Shown here one piece after another: positions 42,952 to 52,729 of a DNA stretch of 64,000 nt. Below the pieces are notes generated by a model, which worked only from the letters and a program-made list of their open reading frames with translations, did no database searches and was not told the DNA's origin. The position numbers and the translations under genes are program-made. The DNA is from Candidula unifasciata. Lineage: Eukaryota > Mollusca > Gastropoda > Stylommatophora > Geomitridae. Location of the stretch: contig CAJHNH020002034.1 of the NCBI GenBank assembly GCA_905116865.2, forward strand, positions 286,001-350,000, in the 5' to 3' direction. Each line of letters starts with the position of its first letter. The stretch's first letter is position 1.

Positions 42952-45112
42952 TAGCTGTACCCGGCCACGCGTTGCTGTGGCATAGTTTGGCTAAATGGAA
43001 ATGAAAGAAAATAGAAAACGCACGTGTCTAATACAATCATTGTATGCTCAGATACAGAGATAGTTTTTGATCCCCGCCCACCACCACAACTAAATCCACC
43101 TACTACTATCTCCCTCATCAAAGGTTTTTGGAAAAGAAAGACAATGAAAATCGCGCGTGTCTAATACAGTTAATGTCGCAATCATTCTCTGCACGGATAT
43201 AGCGATAGTCTGGTTTTCCAACTTTAGAACACGCACCTTATAATTGTGTTTTTATATTAGTGGTCGTTTAAATGGGGTTATTAGCACAGTAACAAAAATG
43301 GTTATTTGGTTATCACATGCTAAAGCTGTTTGTATTTTTATAGTGGACGGAAGTAAAGCTACAACTGTACTTGTGAATAACAAAGTAAGTCGTAAAAAAA
43401 TAGAAAAGCGGAGGTAGCGTTAGTAAAATATAAACAAATTAGGCAATGAGAACTTGAAAATCAAGTGTAAAGCTCTTTAATTTCTCTTAAATTTAAGTCA
43501 TCACCCTCTCCCCTCTTCCACCAACTACTGCTCTCTCCCTCTTCGAAGGATTTGAAAATCACTAACTGGCGATATTTTGTTGTTGCTGTAACTGACATTG
43601 ACATCCCTGTCCATCTGGACTAAAATAGGGAGCAGGAATTGTAAAAGGTAGTGAATAGGGCTAGGGTAATATTTACCATATCATCCTTCAAGTACCAGTA
43701 CAACTACTAAAATAATGTCACTGCTATCTGTGTTACCATCGGAGTAGACAGAGAGTCGTGAGCCAGAAGATTTGGTTCCGCATGGCTAGTGCTGTCGCCA
43801 CAGACTGGTCAGGTTAGGATGTATAATTTCACTTGCCGACAGAAGAACGCCATAACCTTACCGGCGGTCTTCACATGAGAGCACTATGATGTAACAGCCC
43901 TGGTGTAACAACTATTACTGCTGCTGCTACTTTAAGTGGGTAAAGCAGTTACTGTGACTTAAAACTCTCTCAGTTAATAGTTTGCCCCCCCCCCCTCCCC
44001 CCAAATTCATCGACAGCTCTTTCCCTCATTGAAGTAGTTGGGAGAAAGAAAAAAAAAAACACTTGAAAAGCAAACGAACACAGGAAAAAAACACCATAAT
44101 TAGGAAATGAACGCCATTGTAAACAGCACAGCTTAAAATTCCAACACAGATGAAATAACTAAATCTAAATGCAAATCTATAAAAATTTCAGCGTAACCAT
44201 GCAATCGGAAAGTTTAACAATGCAATCATAAGTATGCGAAATGGTCAAATTTAATTATCAAATGGTTTACCCATTTACTTGTTTTTTTTTTTGTTTTTTT
44301 TATATTAAGGCAACATGGCTAGTGCTGTCACCACGGCAGAGCAGATGAGGATATTATTTAAGTCCGGGGCAAAAAATAAATTTAACGACTGCGGATTCGA
44401 ACCCAGGTCTACCGCACATGAACCCAGTGTTCTAACCATTCGACCAAGCAACCATTTAATCGGAACAACGAAAAGAGAACTCAACTATTAGACATGTGAG
44501 TCCATACTACTGTGTCGCGATTAAAACACAATTCAAAACCGCAGGCAATTGTTTTCTCGTAGACAGATACTCCAGATATATTAATGAAATAGAAATTGCA
44601 CGTGTCTAACACGGTTATTGTCGCAGTCACTGTCTGCGCCGATGTCGAGATAGTCCTTCTTGATTGCCCCCCCCCCCCCCCCCCACCCCCCATCGAAGGT
44701 TGTTTGAAGAAAAAAAAACAGAAAATAGAAATCGTGTTTAATATGGTTATTGTGGCAAATATAGAGATAGTCTTGTTTGCTGTACCACGACCTACTCTAT
44801 GTATTAGTATTAGAGAAGGCGTTGGCTGCACGTATAACTCGCCGGCGAATGGTAAATACGGCGCATGCGCAATTACTAACGTGGCTATAATTAGAAATCA
44901 CTAAAGTTATAAATATTAGTTGCGTATATTTTGGCATATATTGTGGTCACCTATCACTAACAGTGACAGGTTGAATTTCAAACCACGACAGTTCAAAATC
45001 CGGTATCACAACAAACATATCCTGAAAATTTCAGCTAAATCGGTTCAGTAGTTTCCGAGTCTATAGGGGTGAAACAAACACACAAACATTGATTTTTATA
45101 TATATAGATATA
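42951..45112. mobile_element. Unclassified interspersed repeat bounded by TA tracts
   Basis: It starts CTAGCTGTACCCGGCCACGC directly after a TA run. It ends with TCGGTTCAGTAGTTTCCGAG ... ACAAACACACAAACATTG followed by TTTTTATATATATAGA and another TA run. These two end words are, to my knowledge, typical of a widespread animal interspersed repeat, but I cannot name the family. Inside, a block of the type AAATAGAAATCGCACGTGTC ... GATATAGCGATAGTCT recurs about four times (43000, 43150, 44590, 44720), with long C/A runs. No long frame. Confidence 0.55.
44385..44455 (-). mobile_element. tRNA-like SINE head
   Basis: On the minus strand, perfect A box TGGTCGAATGG (44436-44446) and perfect B box GGTTCGAATCC (44393-44403) at tRNA spacing. 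Acceptor and T-stem pairing are not preserved, so this is a SINE head or tRNA pseudogene, not a working tRNA gene. It lies inside the 42951-45112 repeat. Confidence 0.65.
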
Positions 45113-45131
45113 TATATATATATATATATAT

Positions 45132-45218
<87 letters not shown>

Positions 45219-45262
45219 TATATATATATACATATATGTATATATATATATGTGTGTGTGTG
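45113..45262. repeat. (TA)n / (TG)n microsatellite
   Basis: About 150 bases of TA repeats ending in TGTGTGTGTGTG, right flank of the composite repeat. The following 45263-46060 shows no recognisable feature. Confidence 0.96.
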
Positions 45263-46062
45263 TGTCTTCTCTTACACCCTCACTTTGTACATGTTCAACT
45301 ATAGTAACCCTGTACTTATGTCAGCGAGGATCCTACTCATCGACATCTTTTCCCCCTAGTGCTTATCTTGTAGAAGCTGGTGTTTGTCAGCTGTTCATAC
45401 ACACAGACTTTGGCCAGAGATAGTATACGCCCAAATAAAATCAATACAACCTTAAGTATTGGCATCGTCATAGAAGGAAGAAGGGACTGTTGACTCTCAT
45501 GCCTTCATCCTGAATGTGTTTTAGTTGTTCACACCACCAGGAGTGTGTCAGGTTGCTTGTTGATTGCAGATACAGACAGCCAGTTGATTGTATCACGTGA
45601 CCAACAGTTTTCATTCAGCTTAACCTTGGTTACTGTTTTCAAGATTGCTGATCTCACATTTCATTGTTTCCATTTTGGATATTGCCAAGGAGGTATTACT
45701 TTGGGTGCCACCTCAGACACGGCCTTCTGCTAAAGTTGAGAAGGCAGTCATTGAGTTCAGCAGACTTGCAATAATCCAGCTGTCACCATCCAGGCAATGT
45801 CACACCTGTCCAGGATTAGTTCTCAGTGTCAGTAGTTCTTGTCTGCTCTTTGGTCTGTTAGCAACAGCGTGTACACACATACTGATGATCTTATGCTGAA
45901 AAAAAAAATCCCACTGTCCTGACATTGTTTAATTTATTGAAAAAAAACCACCATCAGACATTATGTGAGTGACTGAGAAAACTCGCTGTCCTGACATTGT
46001 TTGAATGAGTGAGAAAACCACGTTCTACATTATTTGAATGACTGAGAAAATCCCATGTCTTT

Positions 46063-46492
46063 AAATTGTTGGCATGATCGAACTAACTAAAGCTGTGTGA
46101 CATTGTTGGCATGATCGAACTAACTAAAGCTGTGTGACATTGTTGGCATGATCGAACTAACTAAAGCTGTGTGACATTGTTGGCATGATCGAACTAACTA
46201 AAGCTGTTTGACATTGTTGGCATGATCGAACTAACTAAAGCTGTGTGACATTGTTGGCATGATCGAACTAACTAAAGCTGTGTGACATTGTTGGAATGAT
46301 CGAACTAACTAAAGCTGTGTGACATTGTTGGCATGATCGAACTAACTAAAGCTGTGTGACATTGTTGGAATGATCGAACTAACTAAAGCTGTGTGACATT
46401 GTTGGCATGATCGAACTAACTAAAGCTGTGTGACATTGTTGGCATGATCGAACTAACTAAAGCTGTGTGACATTGTTGGAATGATTAAAATA
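46063..46492. repeat. 37-bp minisatellite, about 11 units
   Basis: The unit is GTGTGACATTGTTGGCATGA plus TCGAACTAACTAAAGCT, very homogeneous, in ZZZ3 intron 7. Confidence 0.97.
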
Positions 46493-46602
46493 AATATAGC
46501 TTTGTGACAATGCTTAAGTGATTGAGACCAGTGCTGTGTGACATTGCTTGAATGACGGTAACATCAAGATCACTGATGTCTGACACTGTTTGGATGTTTC
46601 AG

Positions 46603-46738
46603 GTCATGTCAAGGAGACCGGCACGACCCCAGTCATCGCTTACATCCGTTCAGGCATGCTGGCCTTGACTCCGATTATATGGGATACTTCAAAGCTAATT
46701 ATAATTACTTGGACCCCAATTACCTGCCTGCTAGCTAG
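46603..46738 (+). CDS. ZZZ3 terminal coding exon 8
   Basis: The acceptor is GATGTTTCAG (46602). The first base completes the split methionine (AT/G). Then 44 codons to TAG 46736-46738: SCQGDRHDPSHRLHPF carries the last ZZ ligands (H394, H398). YNYLDPNYLPAS is the conserved ZZZ3 C-terminus. With exons 1-7 the coding length is 1296 bases, an exact multiple of three (431 residues plus stop). Confidence 0.94.
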
Positions 46739-47150
46739 AACACTATTTCCCAAAGTGGCTGCTACTGTTCCCTTGAGGGATGGGGGGGGGGGGGGGAATT
46801 ATAATTATCTGGGGAAGGTGGGGGTTGTAGCCTGAGTAACATTTAATGGGGCTTTGAAAAAAAAATAATAAAAAAAGCAGTGGTAGTGAGAGGGAGAGAG
46901 AAAGAGAGAGAGAGCATTTTGATCAACCATTCATTTCAATGTAGTGTTACAGATGTGGTTTTTTTTTTTTTTTTAAATAACATTATGTTATAACAAGTCA
47001 GATGTAACCTTTTCATTAATATTTATTAAAAAATGTTTCTGTTATAAAAATGTTAAATTTTTGTTATATCTTTAAAAGGGTAAATCATCTTGTCTGATTT
47101 AGAAATTCTCTCTCAAGATGTTAATGACTAGTGGGAAATATTGAAGAATT
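46739..47150 (+). other. ZZZ3 3' untranslated region and downstream
   Basis: A poly-G run (46783-46796) and an AATAAA at 46867-46872 (129 bases after the stop) are plausible 3' UTR and polyadenylation signals. A GA-rich tract (46890-46915) and T-run follow. Confidence 0.6.
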
Positions 47151-48285
47151 GAGTCAGTGAAGCTGCTATAGCATTCATCCCACAGCGGAATCAGTGAAGC
47201 TGCTATAGCATTGATCCACAGCGGAATCAGTGAAGCTGCTATAGCATTGATCCCACAGCGGAATCAGTGAAGCTGCTATAGCATTGATCCCACAGCGGAA
47301 TCAGTGAAGCTGCTATAGCATTCATCCCACAGCGGAATCAGTGAAGCTGCTATAGCATTCATCCCACAGCGGAATCAGTGAAGCTGCTATAGCATTGATT
47401 CCACAGCGGAATCAGTGAAGCTGCTATAGCATTGATCCCACAGCGGAATCAGTGAAGCTGCTATAGCATTGATCCCACAGCGGAATCAGTGAAGCTGCTA
47501 TAGCATTGATCCCACAGCGGAATCAGTGAAGCTGCTATAGCATTGATCCCACAGCGGAATCAGTGAAGCTGCTATAGCATTGATCCCACAGCGGAATCAG
47601 TGAAGCTGCTATAGCATTCATCCCACAGCGGAATCAGTGAAGCTGCTATAGCATTGATCCCACAGCGGAATCAGTGAAGCTGCTATAGCATTCATCCCAC
47701 AGCGGAATCAGTGAAGCTGCTATAGCATTGATCCCACAGCGGAATCAGTGAAGCTGCTATAGCATTCATCCCACAGCGGAATCAGTGAAGCTGCTATAGC
47801 ATTCATCCCACAGCGGAATCAGTGAAGCTGTAATATAGCATTGATCCCACAGCGGAATCAGTGAAGCTGCTATAGCATTGATCCCACAGAGGAATCAGTG
47901 AAGCTGCTATAGCATTCATCCCACAGCGGAGTCAGTGAAGCTGCTATAGCATTCATCCCACAGCGGAGTCAGTGAAGCTGCTATAGCATTGATCCCACAG
48001 CGGAATCAGTGAAGCTGCTATAGCATTGATCCCACAGTGGAATCAGTGAAGCTCCTATAGCATTGATCCCACAGTGGAATCAGTGAAGCTCCTATAGCAT
48101 TGATCCCACAGTGGAATCAGTGAAGCTGCTATAGCATTCATCCCACAGTGGAATCAGTGAAGCTGCTATAGCATTGATCCCACAGTGGAATCAGTGAAGC
48201 TGCTATAGCATTGATCCCATAGCGGAGTCAGTGAAGCTCCTATAGCATTGATCCCACAGCGGAGTCAGTGAAGCTCCTATAGCAT
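47150..48285. repeat. 37-bp minisatellite, about 31 units
   Basis: The unit is GGAATCAGTGAAGCTGCTAT plus AGCATTGATCCCACAGC. It is interrupted at AGCAT (48281-48285) by an LTR element. A single partial unit (AGCATTGATCCCACAGCGG) follows at 56375. Confidence 0.97.
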
Positions 48286-48991
48286 TGCGATGATTCTCTT
48301 TTATCTTCTACTGGCTCGCCTCATCGCACGCTCGCTGCCAACTCACAAAACCGACATCACACGACGAGCAGAAAAAATGGACGACTGGGAAACAACACTA
48401 TACTGTTCCAGTACTTTAATCTTCCACTCGCGGCTTACACAGCCGGCACATGAACTTGACAACTGTCCAGGCACACATTATAATGCAAGAATCAATTATT
48501 ACCTTCAAGCAGAAATCCCAATCGATTTACACTAACATCGTAAACGAAACACAACAGCTGTCCTGACAGATGCACTCAGACGACCGGCAGACATATTACT
48601 GGCCAGCTTTCTTCGCCAAGTTGGACTGGAACAAATTCACTCAAAAACATCTGCTGAATTTCACACATCATCCACCCGCTGTCCATGCACACTGTTCCTG
48701 GGTCCAAAACGAGACTGCCCACAAACCTTTTCCTCGTTATTATATAGCCCTCTGATCTATCCTATTCTAGAATATTCTGGATTCATTCTCACGAATTTTC
48801 CCACTGTTGAAAGTCGTGTCTGGCCCGTGATAATTCACATTTCACACAGATCCTGTGAACAATCATGTTTCACATAAACCTGACTTTCAGATGTCTCATG
48901 AAACTCAAGACATAAATCTCGTTCTGTCAAAAAAACATTCTCTTACATCTATTACTGACGTCATATCTAAACATAAATTCGACTCACTACA
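48286..48991 (-). repeat. 3' LTR of the Gmr1-like element
   Basis: 706 bases, near-identical to 55651-56374 apart from a few small indels and a more diverged last 100 bases. In element orientation it starts TGTAGTGAGTC and ends GAATCATCGCA. Confidence 0.95.
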
Positions 48992-49674
48992 TTCTCCCCC
49001 CCACTCAAAAAAAATGTTTTACATTTTCAATTAATCAGGTCATTAGGTTAACAATTCAAACACTCTAAAATGCCATCTGTTGGGTCTTTGCACGACTGTG
49101 AATACCTTAATGGGATCCTCACCCCAGGCACTCCCCTTTTAGTGCGGAAGACCAATAATATGGCTCCATAGGTATCCCCACCCAGTTCTAAAGTCGGTAT
49201 ACAACCGAACCCCTCTCCTGGCACCCCCCGATCGGTGCGGAAGTCCAAAATCTTGGCTCTAAAACCGAAGTGTGACCCCATGAAGTCCCACCCTCGCTAT
49301 TCCCATTCATGAAAGTCCTCAACAATGGATAAATCAGCAATGTATGGTTTTGTTCCCAACTATGTAAGGTACAAGATGTAGTTAATTACCTTGTCTTCAG
49401 AAACCACAACATGTCTCATTAACACACATATTCAAATTAAATGCTACACCAATTCAATTTAGTATACTAGTAAATGTAACATTTTCTGGTGAGGTGTATT
49501 TTAATCCTGAATGTTGTCTCCCTTTAATTGTTTACTATATTATACCCGTTCAAATCAAAACATACATTTTCCAAGTTGTAAATTCATATAATACATTCAT
49601 ACAATAATACAATGCATACCCTTACATAAATTGATTTCAGTTAATACAAGTTGTAATAGCAGTTGTAACATGTT

Positions 49675-49955
49675 CTACAAACGTGACATGATATCTGGTA
49701 AATGATTGTCTGTTCCTTTGATGTGTTCAATGTTAAATTTGAATTGTGATATTAACAATGCCCATCTATATACCCTTGGATTGCTATTGGCATCAATTGT
49801 TAATAATTTTGTCAACCCCAAGTTATCTGTTAAAATAGTGAATTCTTTTCCCAAAAGAAACTTCTGAAACTGTAGACTAATAACTAGTGGCAACTCTTCT
49901 CATTCAAATGTATTGTATTTTTGTTGAGTTTGGTTAAGTTTCTGTGACATATACA
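49675..49955 (-). pseudogene. Ty3/gypsy RNase H fragment
   Basis: On the minus strand, SQKLNQTQQKYNTFE is followed by a stop, then EELPLVISLQFQKFLLGKEF, TILTDNLGLTKLL, NPRVYRWALLISQFKFNIEH and IKGTDNHLPDIMSRL. These are the standard motifs of the retroelement RNase H (K-L-x-x-x-Q-x-x-Y-x-T-x-E, TDxxxL, W-x-x-x-L, K-G-x-x-N-x-x-D-x-x-SR). One in-frame stop replaces a conserved lysine/glutamate region. The reverse transcriptase that should precede it is absent. Confidence 0.9.
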
Positions 49956-50004
49956 TTACATAAATTTGCATCAAATACATCATCATCTGACATCAATAGT
50001 GATC

Positions 50005-50095
50005 TTTTAAATATGGTTTAAGCATGTTTACATGAAAAATTTGATTTCATAATCAACATCAGAAATCTTTCTTGTAACAACAAAAGGACCTGAAT
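50005..50095 (-). pseudogene. Integrase C-terminal (GPY/F) remnant
   Basis: On the minus strand, YNDSGPFVVTRKISDVDYEI then, after a frameshift, HVNMLKPYLK. This is the GPY/F module and the HVNxLKPY end of Ty3/gypsy integrases. It lies between the protease and the RNase H, not after it. Confidence 0.75.
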
Positions 50096-50194
50096 CATTG
50101 TATACATAAATTGTCTGACTAATTAACAAACAAAAATTACAATTTTTTGATTTTATACACCCAAAATCTTTTTGTAAGTTTTTCATGAATGTAA

Positions 50195-52729
50195 CTATTT
50201 TATATTCTGTTTGTTTGATTGTGGATTTGACTGTGGCAATAAAGATTTGTAATCACCGAATGTGGAAAGTGTTTTGAATACATCATTTGTACAAGTAATA
50301 GTTTCAGCAACAAAAGTTAGTAGTGTAGCACTTCTAAGAATTTGACAAGTTTTTGTAGTAACAAATAGTTGACAGTTGTAGCAATCTTTGTAAATAGGAC
50401 TTATAGTCAGAAGAAGTTGTAGGATCTGGATGCTGTGGATAATACAGAATGAATCAAGATTGTATGTTTGGCATGTTATCAACAGAATTTGCCACATGGT
50501 AAGTAAGATGTATTGCCTCAGCCAAATGTAATTACTTGTATAGTATGAGGATTTTTCATGATGTTTTCTCTCTCTTGAGTTGTGGTCACCTTTTGATAAA
50601 TTACTATTTTCAAGTTTTTCATTATCTGCAATTGTTCTTGGTGTGTTCTTTCTTGCTTCACTATTTCTCAACTTGTCACTTTCATTCGGTATGGATGGTA
50701 TGTTTTTACCACACAATGCATTGTCATTCATGTCTCTTGCATTCAGTACTTCTTTCATATCATTATCTTTACCCTCAATGTTCTCATATTGTGCTCCTTT
50801 CATACATTTATCTTTACACTCTGTATTCTCATTCCTTTCATTCTGCTTCTTTTTTGTACTGATACTTTCACTCATTCTTGCATGAATGATTGACTGCTCC
50901 CTATTCTTGGATGAGTCACTTTCATTTCCTTGATTTCTTGCATTCACACTATGGCAAAAATCTTGATCACTGGTATTCAGTTTCTCTCTTTCTTTCAATT
51001 CCTTGTTATTTTCTCTTTCCCACTGAAAAATTTCCTGTTCAGACATTTCTCTCAGACCTTTTTCATTCCCTAAAATTAAACCTGCACATGGTGCTGATAA
51101 AACGGCTACTTTCAATTTGCCTTGAAAAAATGGTGTTTTAACATTAACAAATGCAAGTTTATATTTCTCAATTGTGCCTCCAAATGTTCTGCAATTTACA
51201 TGTTTGTTAGTAATATTTTCAGGTTTGATAAGATCTTTGTGGATACCTGAAATTGTGGCGCCCGTGTCTCTCAAAATGGTGGTTATTCTTCCATTTACAA
51301 TTCCTCTGTATAATTTTAAGGTTCCGTGTGTATTTGTGGCTGAGTTGGCTTCTTGTACAGGTATATTATGGCCACATGGAAGGCTATCTTCCTCATGGAA
51401 CTGTTGACATACAGGGCAAGTTTCAACAGTTACTGCATTGGTCTCAAATGGTTCAGTGTCTGAATCTGAGTCTGACATTGCCTGTGATATGTTGGCTTCC
51501 TTAAATTTTCTTCTAAATAAACAGTTTTTTTTCACATGATTATAGCACCCACAATTGTAACATTTAATGGCATCTTTATACAATCTCAGCCTCTGTGTTC
51601 TTCTATTAAACAGTTTGTCTACATAGTCTTTATAACCCGGATTTCTATCACACATTTTGTCGTTCGGATGAGATTTTTGACAATATTTGCAGTACATCAT
51701 TTGCCACTTTTTGTTGACCGTGGTTTTGTTTTTGTGTGGGTTTGCCCCTTGGTTGTATCCGGCTTTGTCATAACTGGCACTAGCTCCAGTTTCAATGTCT
51801 GGTACCGGGCTGGAAATGAAGATTTCACGATGGGCTGAAAAATAATTTTCACCTAAATTCTCTAATTCCTTCAATGAAGTTGGTTTATTTTCTCTTAAAA
51901 AGGTTGACATAGGTTTAGGTGAAGATTCCAACATTTTGTTCCTTAATAATAAATCTACTAATAATTTATAATTATCTCTAACATTGGCCGAATCAATCCA
52001 TTTATCAAAAATATTCTGAACTTCCGAAAAATAGTCAGTGAACGTTTGATCAGACTTTGGCTTTAAATCCAGAAACTTTTTCCTATACCCTGCTTCATGT
52101 AGGTCATAGTGTCGCATGATGCGATCTTTAATATAGTCAAAGTCTAATCTTAGATGTTCAGGGACTGTTTCTAAGATCTTTAATGGTTCAAATGCTAAAT
52201 GTTTTTGAAAAATAATGGCCCACTGGTCTTTTGGAACATCATGAAAGCGCATTTGCAAAAGAAAGCTAGATATATAACTACCAATGTCATCCTTTTCAGA
52301 AAAATTTCTGACTATACCTGCATACTTTTTGAATTTATTTTCTTCTTCTTTTAATCTTTCTTTTTGGATAGCAGCTTCTCTTCTGGAATCATTTTCCATT
52401 TCTTTAGTTCTGATTTGTGCCTCTGTCTTTTCTTTTTCAATCTGAATCGACGCAGCTATCTTCTCGCGTTCCAAAATCAGTTCTTGTTCTTTTAATATTC
52501 TTTCTTGTTCCAGTTGTCTATTTTTCATTTCTTTTTCCTGTTCCAGTTGTTTTTCTCTTATCTCCATCTCCTGTCTTTTAACCTCTAGTTCGTGTGCTCT
52601 TAATAATCTCCGTTCTTTCCTGGCATCGTCTTGCATTTTCTTTTCTTTCTCATCACAAAACTTTCTAAGTTCTTCCCCTTCCAAATTTAATTCTTTGCCC
52701 AGCTTGGTCAGTTCTGCCAAGTTAGACAT
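50195..52729 (-). CDS. Gag-protease polyprotein of the Gmr1-like element (844 residues, intact)
   Basis: This single open frame is the only long intact reading frame in the window. Residues 20-137 form a highly charged coiled coil (EKQLEQEKEMKNRQLEQER). Residues 142-302 are a capsid with the SCAN-box pattern (YRKKFLDLKPKSDQTFTDYF, LLVDLLLRNKML, STFLRENKPTSLKELENLG). Three Cys/His knuckle-like motifs follow (C347-C350-H354-C360; classical C390-x2-C393-x4-H398-x4-C403; C438-C441-H445-C452). The aspartic protease follows, with LRDTGATISG (catalytic D488) and GLILGNE (about 550). Residues 565-760 are a hydrophilic linker and the last about 85 are unplaced and hydrophobic, perhaps a deletion junction. 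Retention of 844 codons implies relatively recent activity. Confidence 0.88.
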   Translation of the reverse strand: MSNLAELTKLGKELNLEGEELRKFCDEKEKKMQDDARKERRLLRAHELEVKRQEMEIREKQLEQEKEMKNRQLEQERILKEQELILEREKIAASIQIEKEKTEAQIRTKEMENDSRREAAIQKERLKEEENKFKKYAGIVRNFSEKDDIGSYISSFLLQMRFHDVPKDQWAIIFQKHLAFEPLKILETVPEHLRLDFDYIKDRIMRHYDLHEAGYRKKFLDLKPKSDQTFTDYFSEVQNIFDKWIDSANVRDNYKLLVDLLLRNKMLESSPKPMSTFLRENKPTSLKELENLGENYFSAHREIFISSPVPDIETGASASYDKAGYNQGANPHKNKTTVNKKWQMMYCKYCQKSHPNDKMCDRNPGYKDYVDKLFNRRTQRLRLYKDAIKCYNCGCYNHVKKNCLFRRKFKEANISQAMSDSDSDTEPFETNAVTVETCPVCQQFHEEDSLPCGHNIPVQEANSATNTHGTLKLYRGIVNGRITTILRDTGATISGIHKDLIKPENITNKHVNCRTFGGTIEKYKLAFVNVKTPFFQGKLKVAVLSAPCAGLILGNEKGLREMSEQEIFQWERENNKELKEREKLNTSDQDFCHSVNARNQGNESDSSKNREQSIIHARMSESISTKKKQNERNENTECKDKCMKGAQYENIEGKDNDMKEVLNARDMNDNALCGKNIPSIPNESDKLRNSEARKNTPRTIADNEKLENSNLSKGDHNSRERKHHEKSSYYTSNYIWLRQYILLTMWQILLITCQTYNLDSFCIIHSIQILQLLLTISPIYKDCYNCQLFVTTKTCQILRSATLLTFVAETITCTNDVFKTLSTFGDYKSLLPQSNPQSNKQNIK

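Noticed and set aside
44385..44455. Possible functional tRNA gene
   Set aside because: A and B boxes are perfect but acceptor and T stems do not pair; better explained as a SINE head or pseudogene.
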